Origin: Sphingomonas profundi
Lineage (GTDB): Bacteria > Pseudomonadota > Alphaproteobacteria > Sphingomonadales > Sphingomonadaceae
DNA length: 64,000 bases
Reading direction: 5' to 3'
Assembly: GCF_009739515.1 (NCBI RefSeq)
Contig: NZ_CP046535.1
Coordinates: forward strand, 2,914,001 to 2,978,000
Part shown: piece after piece, positions 41,303-50,628 of the stretch
Numbering within the stretch: position 1 is the first letter of the stretch
Layout of the letters: each line of letters starts with the position of its first letter
Notes under the pieces: model-generated
What the model was told of the DNA's origin: nothing
What the model saw: only the letters and a program-made list of their open reading frames with translations
Databases searched by the model: none
Made by a program: the position numbers and the translations under genes

Positions 41303-43984
41303 ATGAGCAAGTCCCCAATCGCGCAGAATCCCGACATCCGCTATCTCGGCCGCCAGCTGGGCGACGTGATCCGCGCCTATGGCGGCGAGGCGCTGTTCCG
41401 GCGAATCGAATATATCCGCTCCACCTCGGTCGATCGCCATCGCGGCATCGTGGCGGCGGATGCGATCGATCCGGGGCTGGAGGCGCTGACCCTGGACGAT
41501 ACGCTCGCCTTCGTGCGCGGCTTCATGCTGTTCTCGATGCTGGCGAACCTGGCCGAGGATCGCCAGGGCGTGGCGACCGAGCCCGGCGCCGATCTCGCCG
41601 CCGCCGTGGCGCGGCTGGGCAAGGAGGGCGTCGGCCGCGATCAGGTGATCGCGCTGCTGGAACGCGCCCTCGTCGTGCCGGTGCTCACCGCCCACCCCAC
41701 CGAGGTGCGGCGCAAGAGCATGATCGATCACCGCAACCACATCGCCGCGCTGATGGCGCTGAAGGATCAGGGGCACGACGAGACGCCGGACGGCGAGATG
41801 GTGGACGATTCGATCCGCCGCCAGATCGCCCTGCTGTGGCAGACCCGGCCGCTGCGGCGCGAGCGGCTGTACGTGGCCGACGAGATCGAGACCGCGCTGG
41901 CCTATATGCGCGACATCTTCCTGCCGGTGATCCCCGCGCTACACGGCCGCTGGAAGCGCGCGCTCGGCACCCGCGCGCCCAGCTTCCTGCGGCTGGGCAA
42001 CTGGATCGGCGGCGATCGCGACGGCAACCCCAACGTCAATGCCGATACGCTGCGCTACGCGCTGCGCCGCCAGTCGGAAGTGCTGCTCGGCCATTATCTG
42101 GAGATGCTGCACGGCCTTGGCGCCGAGCTCTCGATCTCCACCGAATTGTCCGAGGTGACGCCCGAGGTGATGGCGCTGGCGGAGGCCAGCCACGATCCGT
42201 CCGCCGCCCGCCGCGACGAGCCCTATCGCCGCGCGCTCAGCGGCATGTACGCGCGGCTGGCCGCGAATTATGAGGCGATCGCCGGTCGCAAGCCGGCCCG
42301 ACCCGGCGCGGTGGCGGCCGAGCCCTATCCCGGGCCGGAGGCGTTGCGCGCCGACCTGGTGGAGATCGGCCACGCGGTGAAGAAGGGCGGCGGCGGCGCG
42401 CTGGCGAACGGCGGCGCGATCGGCCGGCTGATCCGCGCGGTGGACACGTTCGGCTTCCACCTCGCCACGCTCGACCTGCGGCAGAATGCCGACGTGCACG
42501 AGCGGGTGGTGGCGGAGCTGCTGAAGGTCGCCGGCGTCGCGCCCGACTATCTGTCGCTGGACGAGGAAGCGCGCGTCGCCCTGCTCCGCGCGTCGCTGGC
42601 CGACGGCCGGCTGCTCTCCATCCCCTATGCCGACTATTCGGACGAGACGACGTCGGAGATGGCGATCGTGCGCGCCGCCGCCGAGGCGCACGCCCGCTAC
42701 GGCCCGCAATCGATCACCACCTACAACATCTCCAAGGCGGAGAGCGTATCGGACCTGCTGGAGGTCCACGTCATGCTGAAGGAGGCGGGCCTGTTCCGTC
42801 CGGGCACCGGCGACGGGGCGCCCACCGCCGCCATCATGGTGGTGCCGCTGTTCGAGACGATCGGCGATCTGGAGAATGCGCCGAAGGTGATGACCGACTG
42901 GTTCGCGCTGCCCGAGGGCGCCGCCATCACCCGCACACGCGGCCATCAGGAGGTGATGGTCGGCTACTCCGATTCGAACAAGGATGGCGGCTATCTCACC
43001 TCTGTCTGGTCGCTGCACCGCGCCAGCCGCGCGCTGGCACCGGTGTTCGCCAAGGCCGGCGTCGCGATGCAGCTGTTCCATGGCCGCGGCGGCGCCGTGG
43101 GGCGTGGCGGCGGATCGTCCTTTGCCGCGATTCGCGCGCAGCCGCCCGGCACCGTCGCCGGCCGCATCCGCATCACCGAGCAGGGCGAGGTGATCGCCGC
43201 CAAATACGGCACGCGGGAGAGCGCGATCGCCAATCTGGAGGCGATGGCGTCCGCCACCCTCCTCGCCTCGCTGGAGGCGCCGTCGCTGCCGCAGGCCGAT
43301 TTCGAGCGCTACTCCGTGGCGATGGACGCCATCTCGCAGGCCGCCTTCACCGCCTATCGCGATCTCGTCTACGGTACGGAGGGGTTCCGCACCTTCTTCC
43401 GCCAGATGACGCCGATCGCGGAGATCGCCACCCTGAAGATCGGCTCCCGCCCGGCCAGCCGCACCAAGAGCGACCGCATCGAGGATCTGCGCGCCATTCC
43501 GTGGGTGTTCAGCTGGGCGCAGGCGCGGGTGATGCTGCCCGGCTGGTACGGCGTCGGCCAGGCGCTGAAGGGCTTCGCCGATCAGGCGCTGCTGCGCGAG
43601 ATGCTGGATGCCTGGCCGTTCCTGCAGGCGACGCTCGCCAATCTGGAGATGGTGCTGGCGAAATCGGACATGGGCATCGCCAGCCACTATGTGCCGCTGG
43701 TCGAGGATCAGGCGATGGCGCAGGCCACGTTCGGCCGCATCCGCGACGGCTGGCAGACGACGCGGGACTGTCTGCTCTCGATCACCCGCCAGACGCGCCT
43801 GCTGGAGAAGAGCCCCTCGCTCGACAATTCGATCCGGCTGCGGCTGCCCTATATCGAGCCGCTCAACCACCTCCAGATCGAGCTGCTCAAGCGCCACCGC
43901 GCCGGCGAGGAGGACGAGCGCATCCGCGAGGGCATCCAGCTCTCGATCAACGCCATCGCCACGGCGCTGCGGAACAGCGGGTGA
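41303..43984 (+). CDS. ppc: Phosphoenolpyruvate carboxylase
   Basis: The 893-residue anaplerotic enzyme carboxylates PEP to oxaloacetate. Catalytic motifs are readable: the first histidine in TAHPTEVRRKSM, the second region GYSDSNKDGGYL, and the glycine-rich loop FHGRGGAVGRGGG. The C-terminus ends RNSG in place of the common QNTG. ATG 41303 gives the standard N-terminal helix; upstream in-frame starts add a poorly conserved stretch. Confidence 0.96.
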   Translation: MSKSPIAQNPDIRYLGRQLGDVIRAYGGEALFRRIEYIRSTSVDRHRGIVAADAIDPGLEALTLDDTLAFVRGFMLFSMLANLAEDRQGVATEPGADLAAAVARLGKEGVGRDQVIALLERALVVPVLTAHPTEVRRKSMIDHRNHIAALMALKDQGHDETPDGEMVDDSIRRQIALLWQTRPLRRERLYVADEIETALAYMRDIFLPVIPALHGRWKRALGTRAPSFLRLGNWIGGDRDGNPNVNADTLRYALRRQSEVLLGHYLEMLHGLGAELSISTELSEVTPEVMALAEASHDPSAARRDEPYRRALSGMYARLAANYEAIAGRKPARPGAVAAEPYPGPEALRADLVEIGHAVKKGGGGALANGGAIGRLIRAVDTFGFHLATLDLRQNADVHERVVAELLKVAGVAPDYLSLDEEARVALLRASLADGRLLSIPYADYSDETTSEMAIVRAAAEAHARYGPQSITTYNISKAESVSDLLEVHVMLKEAGLFRPGTGDGAPTAAIMVVPLFETIGDLENAPKVMTDWFALPEGAAITRTRGHQEVMVGYSDSNKDGGYLTSVWSLHRASRALAPVFAKAGVAMQLFHGRGGAVGRGGGSSFAAIRAQPPGTVAGRIRITEQGEVIAAKYGTRESAIANLEAMASATLLASLEAPSLPQADFERYSVAMDAISQAAFTAYRDLVYGTEGFRTFFRQMTPIAEIATLKIGSRPASRTKSDRIEDLRAIPWVFSWAQARVMLPGWYGVGQALKGFADQALLREMLDAWPFLQATLANLEMVLAKSDMGIASHYVPLVEDQAMAQATFGRIRDGWQTTRDCLLSITRQTRLLEKSPSLDNSIRLRLPYIEPLNHLQIELLKRHRAGEEDERIREGIQLSINAIATALRNSG

Positions 43985-43988
43985 AGCC

Positions 43989-44597
43989 CTATCGCGCCGG
44001 CTTCGCGGCCGGCGCCAGCGTGGCGGTGGCGACGATGCTCCGCGCCGCCGCGATGCCCGCATCGAAGAAGTGCAGCGCCGGCGCCTCGAACGCGATCATG
44101 TAGAGGCGGCCGCCGACGATGGCGGCCCACGCCTCGCCCCGGCGGACGACATCCTCCTCCGGGCGGGTGAAGCGGTAGGCGAAGTGGACGCCGTCGACGC
44201 CCGCGAACGGCACCGGCTCGATCAGGCCGACCTCCACCAGCGGCGTATCCAGTGCGATGCGGTAGCTCCGCTCCAGCAGCCCCGGCACATCGCTCAGCAG
44301 CATCGTCGCGGAAAAGGTGGGCAGCGGCTTCTGCTTCTTCGATACCTCGCGGATGATCGGCCGGCCGCTCTCGATGCCACCGTAGAAGGTCAGGTCGTTC
44401 AGCGTGTCGCCGTCCAGCGTCCACGTCTCGGCGGCACGGCCGGGTCGCGCGCCCAGCCGGTTCCACTCGGCGGCGGGCGTCACCGTCAGACCCGATTTCG
44501 CGACGGCCACGGCGCTGCCCGGCGTGACCAGCGTGTTGCCGGCGACGGCGGGGCAGGCGAACGCCAGCGCGGCGGCGAGAAGGACCAGGCGGAGCAT
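43989..44597 (-). CDS. Exported hypothetical protein
   Basis: The product has about 202 residues with a signal peptide (LRLVLLAAALAFACPAVA) and an otherwise beta-rich mature part (AEWNRLGARPGRAAETWTLD, GVDGVHFAYRFTRPEEDVV, AIVGGRLYMIAFEAPALHFF). AAGGAG lies before two adjacent ATG codons (44600 and 44597). No family is recognised. It is last of three consecutive exported-protein genes, after the M48 peptidase. Confidence 0.78.
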   Translation of the reverse strand: MLRLVLLAAALAFACPAVAGNTLVTPGSAVAVAKSGLTVTPAAEWNRLGARPGRAAETWTLDGDTLNDLTFYGGIESGRPIIREVSKKQKPLPTFSATMLLSDVPGLLERSYRIALDTPLVEVGLIEPVPFAGVDGVHFAYRFTRPEEDVVRRGEAWAAIVGGRLYMIAFEAPALHFFDAGIAAARSIVATATLAPAAKPAR

Positions 44598-44608
44598 CAT
44601 CCTCTCCT

Positions 44609-45802
44609 TCACTGCTGCTGGACGAGGCTGCGCAGCATCGGCGCATCCTCGCAGTCGGGCTTGAGCTTCAGATATTCGGCGAGCGCCGCGCGCCCCTCGC
44701 CCGGCTGGCCGGAGCGGATCAGCGCGAGGCCGAGGCCCTTGTGCGCCAGCGGCTCGGCCGAGCCCTTCGCGATCGCCTCCCGGTAGAAACCGGCGGCGGC
44801 GACGAGATCGCGCGGGTTGCCGCGCATGCGGTAGAGCTCGGCGCGCGCGAACAGCAGGTCGGGCGACCAGCCGTCGGCGGCCAGCTGGTGCAGCAGATAC
44901 TCGCTGCCGCCGAAGTCGTTGCGCTTCAGCTGATCGGCCAGGAACAGCGGACGCCATTGCGCCATCGCCGTGGCATAGGCGTCCGCCGCGTCCTCGCCGC
45001 CCTCGCCATTCTTCACCGCCAGCGCGCGCAGCGTCGTCTCCCGCTCCAGGTTCGTCGGGTGGGAGGCGAAGAACGAGACGCGATCGTAGCGCCGGCTCCG
45101 CTGTCCGCGCTGGGCGGCGGTGGCGTCCGCCTCGTCCATCATGCGCGCCCACACGTCCGCCGCGGCGCCCGCGCGATAGCGGGAGGCCGCGACATATTCG
45201 AACGCGCGGCGATCGGCGGCGCTCTCCTGATCGCGGTTGAAGGCGAAGAGGCCGCCGATCATCGATCCGGTCGTGGCGCGTGTATCGACGCCGGTATAGG
45301 CGCCGGCCAGGCCGAGCCACATGGCGAAATCGCTGGTGCTGCGCTGCGCCTTGAAGCCCGCGAGCGAGTGCCGCTCCTCGAAATGGCCGAACTCATGGCC
45401 CAGCACGGCGGCCAGCTCCGCCTCGTTGCGCACGCGCAGCAGCATGCCGGTGAAGACGTACATCGTGCCGTTCGGCGCCATCGCCGCGTTGAACTCTGCG
45501 GAACGCACCACGTACAGCCGCACCGCGCCGCAGCGGTCCGCCCCCACGGTGTCGCACAGCACCCGCCGCAGATAGGCGTTGAGTTCGGGATCGGCGATCA
45601 CCGCGGGCGAATCGCGCAGGCTCCGCTCGCCCTCGTCCGCCTCGTTCCACAGGCCGCGCTCGTCCACGCCCTGCGGCTGGTAGGCGCCGGCATAGGGCGG
45701 CAGGGCGGCGAGCCGCGCCTTCGGCGCCGCCTCGGCCGCACCGGCAAGCGCGAGCGGCAGCGCGGCGAGCGCGATCAGGCGCGCAAGCGCGCGGCGCATC
45801 AT
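44609..45802 (-). CDS. M48-family zinc metallopeptidase with TPR tail
   Basis: The 397-residue protein has a signal peptide (ALARLIALAALPLALAGAAEA), the zinc motif HEFGHFEERHS and a downstream glutamate in the FNRDQESAADRRAFEY segment, typical of BepA/LoiP-like M48 peptidases. Residues about 310-395 are TPR-like (AREAIAKGSAEPLAHKGLGL-like). BepA degrades stalled outer-membrane proteins, a plausible but unproven role here. It overlaps the upstream exported protein by 4 bp. Confidence 0.9.
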   Translation of the reverse strand: MMRRALARLIALAALPLALAGAAEAAPKARLAALPPYAGAYQPQGVDERGLWNEADEGERSLRDSPAVIADPELNAYLRRVLCDTVGADRCGAVRLYVVRSAEFNAAMAPNGTMYVFTGMLLRVRNEAELAAVLGHEFGHFEERHSLAGFKAQRSTSDFAMWLGLAGAYTGVDTRATTGSMIGGLFAFNRDQESAADRRAFEYVAASRYRAGAAADVWARMMDEADATAAQRGQRSRRYDRVSFFASHPTNLERETTLRALAVKNGEGGEDAADAYATAMAQWRPLFLADQLKRNDFGGSEYLLHQLAADGWSPDLLFARAELYRMRGNPRDLVAAAGFYREAIAKGSAEPLAHKGLGLALIRSGQPGEGRAALAEYLKLKPDCEDAPMLRSLVQQQ

Positions 45803-46569
45803 CGCGCGGCCGTGCCGGCGGACGCCGGGATCGCGGCGGGGGCCGGGGTAGAACCGGGGAAGTCCTCCAGCAGCTGCGTCACGCGCTTGGCCGCCCCGTC
45901 CGCCTCGCGCACGTCTCCGCCCATCTGCCGATCCGCGTTGAGCCAGACGAGATCGCCGGTGCGCGCGTCCACCAGGCCGGCATAGCCGCTGTGGACGCCC
46001 GAGGTGATGCCGACGCCCAGCCCCGCGGCGAAGATCTGCGCCACCTTGCGCCCGGTGGAGCCGAACGCGTCCTGCGTGTCGAGGAACAGGATATAGTCCG
46101 CCCCGTCCGCACCGGGGATGTCGCGCACGCCCTCGCCCAGCGTCCAGTCGAACGCGGCGCCCTTGCGCTTCTTCGTCGGCAGGCGATTGCCGGGAAAGAA
46201 CTGGAAGGTGATGACGGCATCGGCGACGGTGGCGAACAGCGCGCGATAGGATGCCAGGGTCGCCGCCGCCGGACCCACCGGCTCCTCAGCGACGACGATG
46301 CCGTGACCCAGCCGGGCCTGCGCGGTCGCCAGCGCGGTGACGATGTTGCGCTTGGCCTGATCGGTCCAGTCGGCATTCGGCTCGAACATGCCGCCGGTCG
46401 ATTGCGCGCCGACGCGCACCTTCGGCCGGAACAGCAGGATCCGCGCCGAACCCGGCGGCAGCGTGAACCCGTCGCGCAGCGCGGACTTCTCCTGCGCCGA
46501 CGCTGGCGTCGCGACGGAAGCGAGGACCATCGCGCACGCGAGCGCACCATGCCGCAATCCCTGCCTCAC
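45799..46569 (-). CDS. Exported hypothetical protein upstream of M48 peptidase
   Basis: The 256-residue protein has a signal peptide (LACAMVLASVATPASA) and the mature text SARILLFRPKVRVGAQSTGG, ADYILFLDTQDAFGSTGRKV and GLVDARTGDLVWLNADRQMG, typical of a periplasmic protein related to lipoproteins that sense or line the envelope, though no family is named. GTG 46569 has GGGGGA upstream. The ATGA-type overlap with the M48 gene suggests a joint task. Confidence 0.78.
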   Translation of the reverse strand: MRQGLRHGALACAMVLASVATPASAQEKSALRDGFTLPPGSARILLFRPKVRVGAQSTGGMFEPNADWTDQAKRNIVTALATAQARLGHGIVVAEEPVGPAAATLASYRALFATVADAVITFQFFPGNRLPTKKRKGAAFDWTLGEGVRDIPGADGADYILFLDTQDAFGSTGRKVAQIFAAGLGVGITSGVHSGYAGLVDARTGDLVWLNADRQMGGDVREADGAAKRVTQLLEDFPGSTPAPAAIPASAGTAAR

Positions 46570-46662
46570 CGCATCCCCCCAGGAACGGCTGCCCCCAGCC
46601 GCGTATGTAGAAGGCTATCCGGATCGCCGGCCGCCCGCAAGCCGGACGGCCGCGTCGACGGC

Positions 46663-48660
46663 CTACTCGAACTCCAGGATCACCGCGTCCACCGCCAGGC
46701 TCTCGCCCGGCTTGGCGGCGACCGTCTTCACCGTGCCGGTCTTCTCCGCGCGCAAGATGTTCTCCATCTTCATCGCCTCGACCACGGCGAGCGGCTGGCC
46801 GGCCTCCACCTTGTCGCCGGCGGCCACGTTGATCGCGGTGACGAGGCCCGGCATCGGGCACAGCAGGAAGCGCGAGAGATCGGGCGGCACCTTCTCGATC
46901 ATGTGGTGGGACAGTTCCGCCACGCGCGGCGCCAGCACGCGCAGCGTGTGCGATGCGCCGCGCGTGGTGAAGCGCCAGGATGAACGCTGCCGCACGACGC
47001 GGATCGCCAGCGGCTCGCCGTCGATCGTCGCCTCGATCAGCCGCTGGCCGGGCCGGTAGGGCGCATCGACCACCACCGCCTGCCCGTCCACCGTCACCGC
47101 CTCGCCGCCGATCACCACGCGGTGCTCGGCCCCGTCCAGCGCGACGACCCACTCGGCCACCGCCGTGGCGGTGTCGCTGAACGCGGTGGGCGCCAGCTGG
47201 CCGTCGATCAGGCTCGCCCGCGCCGCCTCCGCCGTGGCGATGACGCCGGCCACCGCCGCCAGCCGGGCGGTCAGCGCCGCATCGGCGGGAGCGCCCTGGA
47301 ACCCCTCCGGATATTCCTCGGCGATGAAGCCGGTCGTCAGCTCGCCAGAGCGGAAGCGCGGATGCTGCATCAGCGCCGAGAGGAAATCGACATTGTGGCC
47401 GATGCCGTCGATCTCGAAGCTGTCGAGCGCCGCGACCTGCCGGTCGATCGCCTGGCTCCGCGTGGCGCCGTAGGTGACGAGCTTGGCGATCATCGGATCG
47501 TAGAACATCGAGATTTCGGAGCCCTCGTAGACGCCGTCGTCCACCCGCACGTCGGCCGTCTCGGCCGGCGGCCGGTAGCGCGCGAGGCGGCCGGTGGAGG
47601 GCAGGAAGCCGCGATAGGGATCCTCGGCATAGACCCGGTTCTCGACCGACCAGCCCTCCAGCTTCACCTGATCCTGGGTGAAAGCCAGCCTCTCGCCATA
47701 GGCCACGCGGATCATCTGCTCCACCAGGTCCAGCCCGGTGATATATTCGGTGACGGGATGCTCCACCTGCAGGCGGGTGTTCATCTCCAGGAAGTAGAAG
47801 CCCTTGCCCGTCTTGTCCGCGCCGGAGACGATCAGCTCCACCGTGCCGGCGCTGTAATAGCCGACGGCGCGGGCCAGAGCGACCGCCTGCTCGCCCATAG
47901 CCCGCCGCATCTCGGGCGTCACGAACGGCGAGGGCGCCTCCTCCACCACCTTCTGGTGGCGGCGTTGCACCGAACATTCCCGCTCGTTCAGGTAGAGGAT
48001 GTTGCCGTGCTTGTCGCCGAGCACCTGGATCTCGATGTGACGCGGGCTCTCGATGAACTTCTCGATGAACACGCGGTCGTCGCCGAAACTGGCGAGGCCC
48101 TCGCGCTTCGTCGCCTCGAAGCCCTCGCGCACGTCGCGCTCGGAATAAGCGAGGCGCATCCCCTTGCCGCCACCGCCGGCGGACGCCTTCATCATCACCG
48201 GATAGCCGATGTCGCCGGCGATCCGCACCGCCTCGTCGGTATCGGCGATCTCGCCCAGAAAGCCGGGGACGACGTTGACGCCGGCGGCCTTGGCCAGCTT
48301 CTTCGATTCGATCTTGTCGCCCATCGCGGCGATGGCGCCCACCGGCGGGCCGATGAAGGCGATGCCCGCCTCCTCCAGCGCCTTGGCGAAGCTGGTCCGT
48401 TCGGAAAGGAAGCCGTAGCCGGGGTGGACGGCCTCCGCCCCGGTCTCCTTGCAGGCGAGAATGATCGCCTCGGCCAGCAGATAGCTTTCGGACGCGGGCG
48501 GCGGCCCGAGCCGCACCTTCTCGTCCGCCATCTCGACATGCTTGGCGCGCGCGTCCGCATCCGAATAGACGGCGACCGTCTTGATGCCCATGCGCCTGGC
48601 CGTCTTGATCACGCGACAGGCGATCTCGCCACGATTGGCGATCAGGATCTTCTTGAACAT
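46663..48660 (-). CDS. pccA: Propionyl-CoA carboxylase, biotin-carrying alpha subunit
   Basis: A 665-residue subunit: biotin carboxylase N-terminal domain (LIANRGEIACRVIKTARRMGI), ATP-grasp (ASAGGGGKGMR), carboxylase C-terminal domain, a BT linker and a C-terminal biotinyl domain whose lysine lies in EAMKMEN. It carboxylates biotin, and PccB transfers the group to propionyl-CoA. It is the last gene of the minus-strand propionate run. The acetyl-CoA/methylcrotonyl-CoA alternatives are less likely given the mutase and epimerase neighbours. Confidence 0.94.
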   Translation of the reverse strand: MFKKILIANRGEIACRVIKTARRMGIKTVAVYSDADARAKHVEMADEKVRLGPPPASESYLLAEAIILACKETGAEAVHPGYGFLSERTSFAKALEEAGIAFIGPPVGAIAAMGDKIESKKLAKAAGVNVVPGFLGEIADTDEAVRIAGDIGYPVMMKASAGGGGKGMRLAYSERDVREGFEATKREGLASFGDDRVFIEKFIESPRHIEIQVLGDKHGNILYLNERECSVQRRHQKVVEEAPSPFVTPEMRRAMGEQAVALARAVGYYSAGTVELIVSGADKTGKGFYFLEMNTRLQVEHPVTEYITGLDLVEQMIRVAYGERLAFTQDQVKLEGWSVENRVYAEDPYRGFLPSTGRLARYRPPAETADVRVDDGVYEGSEISMFYDPMIAKLVTYGATRSQAIDRQVAALDSFEIDGIGHNVDFLSALMQHPRFRSGELTTGFIAEEYPEGFQGAPADAALTARLAAVAGVIATAEAARASLIDGQLAPTAFSDTATAVAEWVVALDGAEHRVVIGGEAVTVDGQAVVVDAPYRPGQRLIEATIDGEPLAIRVVRQRSSWRFTTRGASHTLRVLAPRVAELSHHMIEKVPPDLSRFLLCPMPGLVTAINVAAGDKVEAGQPLAVVEAMKMENILRAEKTGTVKTVAAKPGESLAVDAVILEFE

Positions 48661-48680
48661 GCTTTCATCCCCGCAAACCT

Positions 48681-48776
48681 TCAGTCGCCGTGCATGAAGA
48701 AGCCGGCGTTAAACATCCACGACAACAGGACCACCACGATCACTGTCGCTAATAAAGGCGGCCCGAAGGCTTTCAC
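48681..48776 (-). CDS. Possible 31-residue membrane peptide
   Basis: A short frame starting at GTG 48776 reads VKAFGPPLLATVIVVVLLSW and ends MFNAGFFMHGD: one clean transmembrane helix with a short polar tail. It overlaps the DUF2442 gene by 4 bp (GTGA-like junction), matching the coupling seen elsewhere in this run, and precedes pccA. Such tiny frames arise by chance, so the call is tentative. Confidence 0.35.
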   Translation of the reverse strand: MKAFGPPLLATVIVVVLLSWMFNAGFFMHGD

Positions 48777-49036
48777 CTCGCCGCTATCGTCGCCGGTGCG
48801 CCCCGCAACAGACCCTCGGTACTCAGGTCTTCGTCCAGTGCCGGCCAGTGGATGCCATAGCCGCCGCCGGCCTTCTCCCAATCGAGACGCTGCTCGGCCG
48901 TGGCGCGAAGCAGCCGCGGATACCAGGCGAGCGGAGCCGAGATCGTGCGTCCGTCCATCAGGTCGACGATCAGGCTGGCCTCGTCGAAGCGCACGTCGAG
49001 CACGCGCTCGTCGGTTACTCTAGCCGAAATGTTCAT
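48773..49036 (-). CDS. DUF2442 domain protein
   Basis: The 87-residue product has the DUF2442 pattern: a beta hairpin (VLDVRFDEASLIVDLMDGRTIS) then PLAWYPRLLRATAEQRLDWE and HWPALDEDLSTEGLL. It overlaps the DUF4160 gene by 17 bp. DUF4160-DUF2442 pairs recur in bacteria and have been proposed as toxin-antitoxin-like modules; that role is not established here. Confidence 0.85.
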   Translation of the reverse strand: MNISARVTDERVLDVRFDEASLIVDLMDGRTISAPLAWYPRLLRATAEQRLDWEKAGGGYGIHWPALDEDLSTEGLLRGAPATIAAR

Positions 49037-49253
49037 GCCACGCCTCCAGCAGCAACGCGCGATGCTCCGTCACGAGCAGGACGATGCCACCGATCTCGTG
49101 CGCCCGGAGCCCGCGGCTCCGCGCCACCTCGATGGGCTCCAGCCATATCTTTATCGTCGCCTCGCCCCGGTCGACATGGACGTGCGGAGGTTCGTTCGGC
49201 TCGTGGCTGTAGAAGTAGAAGCGGAAGGCGCCGATCCGCAGCACCGTAGGCAT
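49020..49253 (-). CDS. DUF4160 domain protein
   Basis: The 77-residue product begins PTVLRIGAFRFYFYSHEPNE and continues with HVHVDRGEATIKIWLEP and the helical tail TEHRALLLEAWHEHFG, the classic DUF4160 layout with the PPHVHV motif. Its ATG shares one base with the bioB stop (TAATG), so it is translationally coupled to bioB, and it overlaps DUF2442. This places an accessory pair inside a metabolic operon. Confidence 0.87.
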   Translation of the reverse strand: MPTVLRIGAFRFYFYSHEPNEPPHVHVDRGEATIKIWLEPIEVARSRGLRAHEIGGIVLLVTEHRALLLEAWHEHFG

Positions 49254-50254
49254 TACTCCGCCGCCACACGCGCCGGTTCCTCGCTGTGCATCGGCTTCAG
49301 CCCCAGCGCCTCGAACAGCGCCGCGTCGGCGTTGTCGCCGGCATTGCCGGTCGTCAGCAGCCGGTCGCCGGTGAAGATCGAGTTCGCGCCGGCGAGGAAG
49401 CAGAGCGCCTGCGTCGCGACCGACATGCTCTCCCTCCCGGCCGACAGGCGCACGATCGCGCGCGGCATCGTGATCCGCGCCGCCGCCACGGTGCGGACGA
49501 ACTCCACGTCGTCGATACGCGCGGGCACGTCCCGCAGCATGTCGCCCAGCACGGTGCCGGCGATCGGCACCAGCGCGTTGATCGGCACGCTCTCCGGATG
49601 GCGCGGCAGGGTGGCGAGCGCGTGGACGAAGCCGACGCGGTCGGCGCGCGTCTCGCCCATCCCCATGATCCCGCCGCAACAGACGGAGATGCCGGCCGCC
49701 CGCACCTCGGCCAAGGTGTCGAGCCGGTCGGCATAGGTGCGGGTGGTGACGACCTCGGCATAATGTTCCGGCGAGGTATCAAGATTATGGTTGTAGTAGT
49801 CGAGCCCCGCCGCCTTCAGCCGCCGCGCCTGGTCGCCGGTCAGCATGCCCAGGGTCATGCATGTCTCCAGGCCGAAGCCTTTCACTTGGCCGACCATGTC
49901 GCACAGCGCGTCCATGTCGCGATCCTTGGGGGATCGCCACGCGGCGCCCATGCAGAAACGATCGGAGCCGCCGTCCGCCGCCGCCCGCGCCGCCGCGACC
50001 ACGGCCTCCACGTCCATCAGCTTGCTGGCCGGCAGGCCGCTGTCGGCGGAGGCGGACTGGCTGCAATAGCCGCAATCCTCCGGACACCCGCCCGTCTTGA
50101 TCGAGAGCAGGGTGGAGAGCTGCACCTCGTTGGCCGCATGGTGGGCGCGGTGCACGCCCTGCGCCCGCCACAGCAGATCCATGAACGGCAGGTCGAACAG
50201 CGCGGCGATCTCGCCACGCGACCAGTCGGTGCGGGAGGAGGCACCGGGCGTCAC
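49253..50254 (-). CDS. bioB: Biotin synthase
   Basis: The 333-residue radical-SAM enzyme inserts sulfur into dethiobiotin. The cluster motif is [11 protein letters not shown] (CxxxCxxC), with [27 protein letters not shown] and [12 protein letters not shown]. The GTG start at 50254 overlaps the stop of the LprI-like gene. No bioA, bioD or bioF lies nearby. Its position between the mutase and pccA genes fits supply of biotin to PccA. Confidence 0.95.
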   Translation of the reverse strand: MTPGASSRTDWSRGEIAALFDLPFMDLLWRAQGVHRAHHAANEVQLSTLLSIKTGGCPEDCGYCSQSASADSGLPASKLMDVEAVVAAARAAADGGSDRFCMGAAWRSPKDRDMDALCDMVGQVKGFGLETCMTLGMLTGDQARRLKAAGLDYYNHNLDTSPEHYAEVVTTRTYADRLDTLAEVRAAGISVCCGGIMGMGETRADRVGFVHALATLPRHPESVPINALVPIAGTVLGDMLRDVPARIDDVEFVRTVAAARITMPRAIVRLSAGRESMSVATQALCFLAGANSIFTGDRLLTTGNAGDNADAALFEALGLKPMHSEEPARVAAE

Positions 50255-50628
50255 CGCCGCCACTCCAGCGTCTTCAGCTGCGCGGTGCGTGCGACGGTCA
50301 GGCGGGCGAGGCAGGCGGCCTGCGCCATCGGCTGGGCCGATCCGCCGGCGAACTCGGCGCCCTCGATCACGCATTCGGCATCGCGGAAGCGCAGCCACGC
50401 GCGCTGGCTGGCGAGCAGGGCCGCCGCATAGCCGAAGCCGCCGCCGCGCGAGGAGTCCGCCGCGTCCCGCCGCTTCATCGCCGCCTGGGTGACGCTCCAC
50501 TGGCGGTTCATCGCGGCGTCCGCGCGGCGCTGATCGGCGCCGGCCGTCTCGTTCATCCGCGCCTGTGTCTGGGCCTGCGCCGAGGCTGGCAGCAGCGCGA
50601 GCGCGACCAGCGCGGCGAGCCGCATCAC
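50251..50628 (-). CDS. LprI-like exported protein (DUF1311)
   Basis: The product has about 125 residues: a signal peptide ([18 protein letters not shown]), then an alpha-helical domain with [19 protein letters not shown] and [17 protein letters not shown], the DUF1311/lysozyme-inhibitor LprI pattern with a conserved cysteine pair. It starts at GTG 50628 or ATG 50625, overlapping the mutase stop. An LprI function is not proven, and its presence in a propionate operon is unexplained. Confidence 0.82.
   Translation of the reverse strand: MMRLAALVALALLPASAQAQTQARMNETAGADQRRADAAMNRQWSVTQAAMKRRDAADSSRGGGFGYAAALLASQRAWLRFRDAECVIEGAEFAGGSAQPMAQAACLARLTVARTAQLKTLEWRR

Noticed and set aside
41939-44062. 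A 707-residue open frame antisense to ppc
   Set aside because: Composition is that of a shadow frame (R, H, G and Q rich) and the opposite strand carries an unmistakable PEP carboxylase.
47122-49023. A 633-residue plus-strand frame antisense to pccA
   Set aside because: No motifs; it mirrors pccA and DUF2442 codon structure and has no ribosome-binding site.
48773-49253. A proven toxin-antitoxin system
   Set aside because: Only domain pairing suggests it; the sequence gives no evidence of toxicity or of a matching autoregulatory operator, and the genes are coupled to bioB rather than to their own promoter.
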